Shown here: piece after piece, positions 6,813 to 11,234 of the stretch
Position numbering within the stretch: position 1 is the stretch's first letter
Layout: each line of letters starts with the position of its first letter
Assembly (NCBI GenBank): GCA_030428025.1
Contig: JAUIBJ010000053.1
Location: 1 to 11,234 of the forward strand
DNA length: 11,234 nucleotides
Direction of reading: 5' to 3'
Source: Alphaproteobacteria bacterium
GTDB taxonomy: Bacteria; Pseudomonadota; Alphaproteobacteria; Rhodobacterales; Rhodobacteraceae
Translations under genes and position numbers: made by a program
The notes under the pieces: generated by a model
The model's database searches: none
Seen by the model: the letters and a program-made list of their open reading frames with translations, nothing else
What the model was told of the DNA's origin: nothing

Positions 6813-9238
6813 GCTTCCGGCCCCTCGCCGCTCGGGCGCGCAGCGCGACCGAAGGCCTGGCGCGCCTCTGCGAAGGCGCAGAGCCGCTCCTCGACCCGCG
6901 CATTGACCGAGCCGTCTGGGAAGGCGCCGTCGGCCCCGCGCTCTCCGGCCGGGGTGCCCGTCAGCAGCGCGATGCCCTCGTCGATGGTCTCGACCGAGAC
7001 GATGCGGAACCGATCGGCCTCGACCGCCTCGACCACCTCGTCGCGCAGCATCAGATGTTCGACATTCGATTTCGGGATCAGGACGCCCTGACGCCCGGTG
7101 AGGCCGCGCGCGGCGCAGGTCTCGAAGAAACCCTCGATCTTTTCGTTCACCCCGCCGATGGCCTGCACCTCGCCGGCCTGATTGACCGAGCCGGTCACCG
7201 CCAGCCCCTGGTCGATGGGCAGGTCCGACAGGGCCGAGAGCAGGGCGTAAAGTTCGGCCGAGGAGGCGCTGTCGCCGTCGATGCCGCCATAGCTCTGCTC
7301 GAAGACAAGGCTGGCATGGAGCGAAAAGGGCAGGTCGAGCGCATAGCGCGCGGTCAGATAGCCCGACAGGATCATCACCCCCTTGGAATGCAGCGGCCCG
7401 CCAAGCTCCACCTCGCGTTCGATATCCACCAGCTTGCCCGCGCCCATGCGCACCCGAGCGGTGATACGCGAGGGCCGCCCGAAACGGTAATCCCCGAAGC
7501 CGATGACCGACAGACCGTTGATCTGGCCCGTCTTGGCGCCCTCGGTGTCGATCAGCACGGTGCCGCGGGTAATCGCCTCCTGCATGCGGTCGCGGATGCG
7601 CGAGGCGCGCCGGTCCTTCTCCTCGACGGCGCGGGCAATGTCGGCGGCCTCGATCTGCGCGCTGTCGCGGTCGCCGGCATAGACTTCGGCCTCCTTCAGA
7701 AGATCGCCGATGACGCCGAGGCGCAGCGACAGCTTGGTGGAATCGTCGGCCAGCCGCGTCGCCTCGTCGATCAGCCGCGCAACCCCGCCGGCGGTGACCG
7801 GGCGCAGGCCCTCGCGATTGGCATAGGCGCCAAGCAACCGCGCATAGAGCGCGGTATTCTCGGCGCTGCGGTCGACCGTTTCCTCGAAATCCGCCTGGAT
7901 CTTGAACAGCTCGCCGAAATCGGGGTCCAGCATCACCAGCAGGGCATGCAGCATCCGGTCGCCGATCAGCACCACGCGCAAATCGAGCGGGATGGGGTCC
8001 GGCTCGAGCGAGGTGGTCGATACCATGCTGAGCCGCTCGGCCATTGAGGTGATCCGGATGGAACGGCTTTTCAGGCATTGCTTGAGGGCGTCCCAGGCCA
8101 GCGGCTCGGAAAGAAGCCGGCGGGCGTCGAGCACCAGATAACCGCCATTGGCCCGGTGCAGGGCGCCCGGCTTGATCATGGTGAAATTGGTCACCAGCGA
8201 GCCCATGTGCGAGACGTGCTCGATCCGGCCGACGAGCCGGTCGAGCGTAGGTAACTCCTCCGTTTCGACCGGGGCGCCGGTGCCCGCGTCCTCGCCATGC
8301 GAAACCATGACGTTCACCACGTAGCGGTCGAAGGTCGGATCGCTGTGCACCCGGCGCACCGCTTCGGGAAAGGGCCCCTGGCTGGCATTGGCCGTGGCCT
8401 GCAGGAACAGCTCGGCATTGGCGATGATATCCTGCCGGACGGTTTCGACATGGTCAGAGATACAGTCGATAGCCAGCAACTCTGAGTCGAACTCGGCCAC
8501 CCGGGACGAGACGGCGCGCTCGGCCATTTCGACATTCAGGTTTTCCACCTTCCTGCGGTGCTCGCGCTCCAGCTTGGGGGCCTGCCGCAGCACCTCGGCC
8601 AGCTCTTGCTGAAGCCGCGCGATCCTTTCCTCGATCTCGCGCTGCTCTTCGGGGTCCAGTTTCTGGAAGGTCTCGTTGGTGACCCGTTCCCCGTCGCGGA
8701 TCGCGGTCAGCATGAAGCCCATGGGCGTGCGCAGAAGGGCCACGTTCTCCTGTTTGGCGCGGTCGGCGAAATCGGCCATGGCCGATTCCTGCGTCTCGCT
8801 CAGTTCCTCCTCTATGGCGCGGCGCTGCGTCTGGTATTCCTCGGATTCGAAGAGCGCGGGGATGTCGCCGGCCAGATCGTCAACCAGATTCCGCATCGCC
8901 TCGCGGAAGCGTGGCGCGACGCCCGGCGGCAGGCAAAGCGCGCGAGGCTTGTGGGGCGCGTCGAAATTGTTGACATAGACCCGGTCGCAGGGTGTCTCAC
9001 GCGTCCTGGCCTGTTCGGAGAGGATCTCGACCGTGGCCGAATGCCGTCCCGAGCCGGTGGGGCCGAGCACGTAGAGATTGAAATCTCCATGGCTGATCCG
9101 CGCGGACAGCCGGATCGCATCCAGCGCCCGTGCCTGACCGACAAGGCGCGATTCGCCCCCGATCCTGGCCGTGGTGTCGAAGCCGAGCACGTCAGGGTCG
9201 CAGCGATTGCGCAACATGTGATACGGGATTTCTGCCAT
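6809..9238 (-). CDS. Lon-like ATP-dependent protease (AAA_32 / LonB-type, YcbZ-like)
   Basis: Soluble AAA+ Ser/Lys protease of the Lon-like family typified by bacterial YcbZ/LonH-type proteins. The 809-residue product opens with the family N-terminal pattern RNRCDPDVLGFDTTA (10-24), which supports the ATG at 9238. A P-loop-like GPTGSGRHS follows at 59-67, then a long helical, probably coiled-coil insertion (about 133-260). The Walker B-like GGYLVLDARRLL is at 365-376. The C-terminal Lon protease domain holds the catalytic Ser657 in GDSAS and Lys700 in GGVNEK, so proteolytic activity looks possible. The P-loop Lys is replaced by Arg65 and the Walker B acid after Asp371 is Ala, so ATP hydrolysis may be altered or absent. 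GAAAGG (9254-9249) is a modest ribosome site 10 nt upstream. It is coupled to the following unknown gene by ATGA. Classical lonA is a different, two-lobed family. Confidence 0.92.
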   Translation of the reverse strand: MAEIPYHMLRNRCDPDVLGFDTTARIGGESRLVGQARALDAIRLSARISHGDFNLYVLGPTGSGRHSATVEILSEQARTRETPCDRVYVNNFDAPHKPRALCLPPGVAPRFREAMRNLVDDLAGDIPALFESEEYQTQRRAIEEELSETQESAMADFADRAKQENVALLRTPMGFMLTAIRDGERVTNETFQKLDPEEQREIEERIARLQQELAEVLRQAPKLEREHRRKVENLNVEMAERAVSSRVAEFDSELLAIDCISDHVETVRQDIIANAELFLQATANASQGPFPEAVRRVHSDPTFDRYVVNVMVSHGEDAGTGAPVETEELPTLDRLVGRIEHVSHMGSLVTNFTMIKPGALHRANGGYLVLDARRLLSEPLAWDALKQCLKSRSIRITSMAERLSMVSTTSLEPDPIPLDLRVVLIGDRMLHALLVMLDPDFGELFKIQADFEETVDRSAENTALYARLLGAYANREGLRPVTAGGVARLIDEATRLADDSTKLSLRLGVIGDLLKEAEVYAGDRDSAQIEAADIARAVEEKDRRASRIRDRMQEAITRGTVLIDTEGAKTGQINGLSVIGFGDYRFGRPSRITARVRMGAGKLVDIEREVELGGPLHSKGVMILSGYLTARYALDLPFSLHASLVFEQSYGGIDGDSASSAELYALLSALSDLPIDQGLAVTGSVNQAGEVQAIGGVNEKIEGFFETCAARGLTGRQGVLIPKSNVEHLMLRDEVVEAVEADRFRIVSVETIDEGIALLTGTPAGERGADGAFPDGSVNARVEERLCAFAEARQAFGRAARPSGEGPEA

Positions 9239-9307
9239 GATGGCGGGGCCTTTCGATAAGTCGTCTTACGGCCGGTCCTTCCGGACGTCGATGCTGGCGG
9301 CTGAGGC

Positions 9308-9338
9308 AAAAATGACCGGTTCGGAACCCCATTTCAAG
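9308..9338 (-). promoter_or_regulatory. Possible RpoH (sigma-32) type promoter of the Lon-like gene
   Basis: Read leftward, CTTGAA (9338-9333) matches the heat-shock -35 core. After 17 nt comes TCATTTTT (9315-9308), which partly matches the CCCCATNT-like -10. A start point near 9300 would leave about 60 nt of leader before ATG 9238. The -35 is good and the -10 is poor; the match rests on eye alone. FtsH and Lon proteases are commonly heat-shock controlled, which makes the site plausible but not proven. Confidence 0.3.
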
Positions 9339-9533
9339 AACTGCCCCGGCGAAGCCACTGCGAAGAGCCGTTTCCAGGTTGCGCCGGGGTGCGGGCGCGT
9401 ATCGCCTTGCGCATCACAAGGGCCTCCTGCCGGCACATGCCCGGATTTTCATCGAACCGCCCGGAAACCCGCCGATCCGTGGCGCGTCTGCTCCGGCCGT
9501 CGCGGATTAGCGTTTGGCTGAAATCACGAGTCA

Positions 9534-9556
9534 TGCAATACTGTCAACAGTTTGCA
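9534..9556. promoter_or_regulatory. 23-bp dyad upstream of the AraC-family gene, candidate operator
   Basis: Inner arms ACTGT (9540-9544) and ACAGT (9547-9551) are perfect complements around CA. Outer arms TGCAA (9534-9538) and TTGCA (9552-9556) are also perfect complements, with one extra T (9539) on the left. Its centre is about 50 bp before the regulator's start codon, a position suited to repression or autoregulation. AraC proteins usually bind direct repeats, so another factor could be the binder. Confidence 0.4.
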
Positions 9557-9584
9557 ACAACAATCGGGACCACCAGATCGGATT

Positions 9585-9590
9585 AGGTGA
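9585..9590 (+). promoter_or_regulatory. Shine-Dalgarno choosing the AraC-type start
   Basis: AGGTGA lies 5 nt before ATG 9596. The longer reading from GTG 9587 would place the start codon inside this site, so ATG 9596 is preferred. Confidence 0.6.
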
Positions 9591-9595
9591 AGTCA

Positions 9596-10540
9596 ATGAA
9601 GGCTTTCTCCACGTTAGACTACTCCGAACACACCCAGTTGCGTGTCTGGCAGGAAATCATGTCGGATGTCTATTACAGCCTCGAAATCAAGCGATCGCAG
9701 AAAGACGGGCTGCGCGGCAAGATCCGGCAATACGATATCGGGCCGGTCTCCATCACAACCTTCGATGCGGACGAGCAGCGGGTTTTCCGGACGAAAACGC
9801 GCATCGCCCGCGATCCCGACGATTCGTATGTTTTCGTGATGCCGGTCCGCAAGGAGTTGTATTTCAACCAGAATGGCCGCTCTGGCTTCATCAAGCCGGG
9901 GGGGCATGTGCTGGTCAGCACGTCCGATTTCTACGAGTTGTCCTGCCCCGACGGATTTATCAACTGGACCGTCAAGATCCCGGGTGAGGAACTGCGGCAA
10001 CGCAACCCCTGTGTCGACGACTATACCGGCTGCCGTTTTCCCATCGACATGCAGATGTCGCATATCGCCCGCCAGCACGTGCGCACACTTGCGGTGACCT
10101 TCGGAAATTCCAATCCGCGCAATTCGGTCGATCTGGCGCGCAACCTGATCGACACGATCGCCCTGGTTATCGATTCCGAGATCGGCGGGGCGGTAGGCGA
10201 CTCGCATTCGCAATACCGCCTGCGCGGGCGCATAATGGCCTATATCCGCAACAATATCGGCGAATTCGACCTCTCGCCAAAGATGATCGCCAAGGCACAC
10301 GGCATCTCGGTCAGCTACCTCTACAAGCTCTTCCGCAACAGCGGCATGACGGTTGGCGAATACATCATGTCGCAGCGCATCCAGGCAGCATACGAGTTGC
10401 TCTCCACCGCTCATGCCCAGCAGGCCACGGTGTCGGAGGTCGCCTATTCGGTGGGCTTCCGAAACCTGTCGCATTTCTCTCGCGTTTTCCGGGAAAAATA
10501 CAACCTCTCCCCGAGCGCGGTGCGCAAGCCGCCCTTCTGA
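9596..10540 (+). CDS. AraC-family transcriptional regulator, probable activator of the adjacent amidohydrolase genes
   Basis: DNA-binding regulator of 314 residues. The N-terminal ~200 residues form a sensor domain of the AraC-binding-like type, as in FeaR-like regulators (QLRVWQEIMSDVYYSLEI near 14-31, then a cupin-like stretch with PGGHVLVSTSDFYEL at about 101-115). The C-terminal domain (about 208-314) has the two helix-turn-helix units: LSPKMIAKAHGISVSYLYKLFRN (226-248) and VSEVAYSVGFRNLSHFSRVFRE (279-300). It ends with the family hallmark KYNLSPSAVRK. ATG 9596 was chosen for the AGGTGA site; GTG 9587 would add three residues. It lies 141 nt upstream of and codirectional with the dimethylformamidase-like genes, so it is the obvious candidate for their control in response to an amide or amine inducer. 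The effector is unknown. Confidence 0.92.
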   Translation: MKAFSTLDYSEHTQLRVWQEIMSDVYYSLEIKRSQKDGLRGKIRQYDIGPVSITTFDADEQRVFRTKTRIARDPDDSYVFVMPVRKELYFNQNGRSGFIKPGGHVLVSTSDFYELSCPDGFINWTVKIPGEELRQRNPCVDDYTGCRFPIDMQMSHIARQHVRTLAVTFGNSNPRNSVDLARNLIDTIALVIDSEIGGAVGDSHSQYRLRGRIMAYIRNNIGEFDLSPKMIAKAHGISVSYLYKLFRNSGMTVGEYIMSQRIQAAYELLSTAHAQQATVSEVAYSVGFRNLSHFSRVFREKYNLSPSAVRKPPF

Positions 10541-10565
10541 GCCGCGCTGGCCGCCAGCCCTGGCC

Positions 10566-10581
10566 GACATTATGAAATGTC
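10566..10581. promoter_or_regulatory. Inverted repeat GACATT-ATGA-AATGTC
   Basis: Perfect 6-bp arms around four bases, A/T-rich, about 100 bp before the small-subunit start. This is a suitable place for an activator or repressor to bind. The protein is unknown; the adjacent AraC-type regulator is the first candidate. Confidence 0.4.
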
Positions 10582-10591
10582 AGAACAAAAT

Positions 10592-10605
10592 CTGTGGAAG
10601 CACAG
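10592..10605. promoter_or_regulatory. Inverted repeat CTGTG-GAAG-CACAG
   Basis: Perfect 5-bp arms around GAAG, ending 76 bp before the small-subunit start. It shares CTGT/ACAG half-sites with the dyad upstream of the regulator gene (there separated by 2 bp, here by 6), which hints weakly at a common binder. It could equally be an RNA hairpin if the transcript starts upstream. Confidence 0.3.
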
Positions 10606-10620
10606 CACTTCCTCCGAATC

Positions 10621-10665
10621 CGGCGACGCATAACATGAGTCCCATTGGCGTCTAATGCGTCGCAT
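10621..10665. promoter_or_regulatory. Paired palindromic sites around the start of the small-subunit gene
   Basis: ATGCGTCGCAT (10655-10665) is a perfect 11-bp palindrome around a central T. A second copy, CGGCGACGCAT (10621-10631), matches its complement ATGCGACGCAT at 9 of 11 positions, with centres 34 bp apart. Together they also give a perfect 9-bp inverted repeat (10623-10631 with 10655-10663). Two spaced copies just upstream of the ribosome site suggest an operator pair, or a leader hairpin that could affect translation. Confidence 0.4.
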
Positions 10666-10671
10666 GCCGGC

Positions 10672-10677
10672 GGAGGA
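10672..10677 (+). promoter_or_regulatory. Strong Shine-Dalgarno deciding the small-subunit start
   Basis: GGAGGA lies 4 nt before ATG 10682. In-frame ATGs at 10655 and 10664 lie upstream of it and have no ribosome site of their own; the first sits in the palindrome. The start at 10682 is therefore preferred. Confidence 0.7.
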
Positions 10678-10681
10678 TGAG

Positions 10682-10981
10682 ATGTACAAGATCAAGCCAG
10701 AGGACAGGCACGTCGTCGAGGAATTCCGCAGGAATCCGATCGGCAATCACAGCCCGGACCTGCAGCGCGTGCTGAACCTGTTCCGTGGCGCGCCCATGGA
10801 AGGAAAATATGTGCTGGTGTGCCGCAAGCCCCACGAGGAATGGGTCTTGGGCCAGTTCACCGGAAAGCGCGGTGAACCGATCCAGATGACGAACCAGGTC
10901 TTCACCTCCATCGAGGAGGCGGAATGGTACGTATTTCGCCAGCGGTGGAAGCACTACACGGGCGAAGACCTGGATGAGTGA
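10682..10981 (+). CDS. N,N-dimethylformamidase-like small (alpha) subunit, dmfA1-like
   Basis: Small subunit of a two-component amidohydrolase. In characterised dimethylformamidases this subunit packs on the large iron-containing subunit, and the enzyme converts N,N-dimethylformamide to formate and dimethylamine in the cytoplasm. The 99-residue product shows the pattern I recall for the family: HVVEEFRRNPIG near 9-20, then SPDLQRVLNLFRG (23-35), a GKY strand, and a C-terminal FTSIEEAEWYVFRQRW helix. The characterised subunit is about 130 residues. Here roughly 30 N-terminal residues are missing, and a stop at 10631-10633 shows they are not encoded in frame upstream. That suggests a distinct subgroup whose substrate may not be dimethylformamide. 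Pairing with the next gene, which carries the large-subunit N terminus, strongly supports the call. Confidence 0.8.
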   Translation: MYKIKPEDRHVVEEFRRNPIGNHSPDLQRVLNLFRGAPMEGKYVLVCRKPHEEWVLGQFTGKRGEPIQMTNQVFTSIEEAEWYVFRQRWKHYTGEDLDE

Positions 10982-11039
10982 AGACCCGGAAGAGTAACGG
11001 CAAGCCCTCACTGAGGCATGCAACCCAAGAGGTGTTATC

Positions 11040-11234
11040 ATGAAAACGATCATGGGCTACAGCGACCGGATCAGCGCATGCCCCGGAGAGACCGTGAAAT
11101 TCATGGTCAGTTGCGAGGGGCAGGCCGCCTATCGCGCGCGGCTGGTGCGGGTCATTCACGGCGATACGAGCCCCGATGGGCCCGGCTACAAGGAGGAAGA
11201 GATCGCCTCTTCCTTCGAGGGCGACTATGACGCG
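11040..11234 (+). CDS. N,N-dimethylformamidase-like large (beta) subunit, dmfA2-like, N-terminal fragment (runs off window)
   Basis: Only the first 65 residues of an expected ~750-residue protein are in the window. They start MKTIMGYSDRISACPGETV, then FMVSCEG, and LVRVIHGDTSPDGPGYKEEE. The stretch LVR-IHGD-x-P-GPGYKEE is what I recall from the N-terminal beta-sandwich of the dimethylformamidase large subunit. In the Paracoccus enzyme the active site is a mononuclear iron held by two Tyr and one Glu further along; none is visible here, so activity cannot be judged. ATG 11040 follows AAGAGG (11027-11032) by 7 nt and lies 58 nt after the small-subunit stop, consistent with a two-gene operon. The actual substrate may be another N-substituted amide. 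Confidence 0.82.
   Translation, partial: MKTIMGYSDRISACPGETVKFMVSCEGQAAYRARLVRVIHGDTSPDGPGYKEEEIASSFEGDYDA

Larger units (their letters stand above)
9239..9595. other. Divergent control region between Lon-like gene and araC-type regulator
   Basis: This is 357 nt without a supported gene. The short frames that cross it lack ribosome sites and have no recognisable protein. It must hold the leftward promoter of the Lon-like gene and the rightward promoter of the regulator. A possible heat-shock-type promoter and a 23-bp dyad within it are listed separately. The part near 9520-9570 is visibly richer in A/T than its surroundings, as expected for a promoter. Confidence 0.5.
10541..10681. other. 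Control region before the amidohydrolase genes
   Basis: This 141-nt gap is notably rich in inverted repeats and lower in G+C than the genes either side. A hairpin without a T-run, GCTGG-CCG-CCAGC (10546-10558), sits just after the regulator's stop and could be a weak or Rho-aided end. Three further repeats are listed separately. I see no strong sigma-70 hexamers, which fits a promoter needing an activator. Confidence 0.45.

Noticed and set aside
6644..8047. 467-codon open frame on the plus strand
   Set aside because: It is antisense to the Lon-like gene, whose family motifs are intact; shadow frame.
6813..8078. Upstream extension of the unknown minus-strand gene inside the Lon-like gene
   Set aside because: The frame is open, but the sequence is Arg/Gly/Pro-rich out-of-frame translation of the protease gene; the ATG at 6812 overlapping the stop gives a natural start.
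9237..9586. Small genes in the divergent gap
   Set aside because: Frames of 65-94 codons exist on both strands but have no ribosome sites and no recognisable sequence; the plus-strand one starts across the Lon-like gene's start codon.
9587..9595. GTG start for the AraC-family gene
   Set aside because: GTG overlaps the AGGTGA that serves ATG 9596; the difference is only three residues.
10646..10663. Possible sigma-54 promoter before the amidohydrolase genes
   Set aside because: TGGCG is present but the spacing from GG to a GC doublet does not match the -24/-12 requirement.
10655..10681. Longer start for the small amidohydrolase subunit
   Set aside because: The in-frame ATGs at 10655 and 10664 precede the strong GGAGGA site and have no ribosome site; 10682 is better placed.

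Overview
The window is high-G+C, tightly packed DNA. Gene types, codon choice and protein styles suggest an alphaproteobacterium, most likely a Rhodobacteraceae-like (Paracoccus/Rhodovulum/Roseobacter type) organism. This is inferred from recognition of the proteins; no search was run. There are no RNA genes, CRISPR arrays, insertion sequences or phage genes that I can support.

Region 1 (1-4065, + strand) is the 3' half of a urease operon: the C-terminal third of ureC, then ureE, ureF, ureG and ureD (ureH), then a six-helix NiCoT/NicO-type nickel permease. Gaps are 1 to 31 nt, so this reads as one transcript. UreC is the catalytic subunit. UreD and UreF form the scaffold on apo-urease, UreG is the GTPase, UreE delivers nickel, and the permease imports it. 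Two proteins carry His-rich tracts (UreE tail, permease loop). Having ureD behind ureG, rather than ahead of ureA, resembles the Bacillus ureABCEFGD arrangement and, as I recall, the second urease cluster of Brucella, not the usual proteobacterial ureDABCEFG.

Region 2 (4066-9238) is a protein-quality-control block. A membrane AAA+ zinc protease of the FtsH family reads rightward. Facing it, leftward, are a Lon-like protease of the AAA_32/LonB type and, coupled through an ATGA overlap, a 247-residue protein of unknown function with a faint universal-stress-protein look. The FtsH gene and the unknown gene overlap tail to tail by 17 nt. The Lon-like enzyme keeps the Ser/Lys protease dyad but has an altered P-loop and Walker B. 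A possible heat-shock-type promoter lies upstream of it.

Region 3 (9239-11234, + strand) begins with a 357-nt divergent control region containing a 23-bp dyad. An AraC-family regulator follows, then a 141-nt control region with several inverted repeats. After that come two genes recognised as the small and (truncated) large subunits of an N,N-dimethylformamidase-like iron amidohydrolase. The small subunit is clearly shorter than the characterised one. The regulator plus two-subunit amidohydrolase is the most interesting part: a probable inducible system for hydrolysing an N-substituted amide, next to urease, whose true substrate is open.
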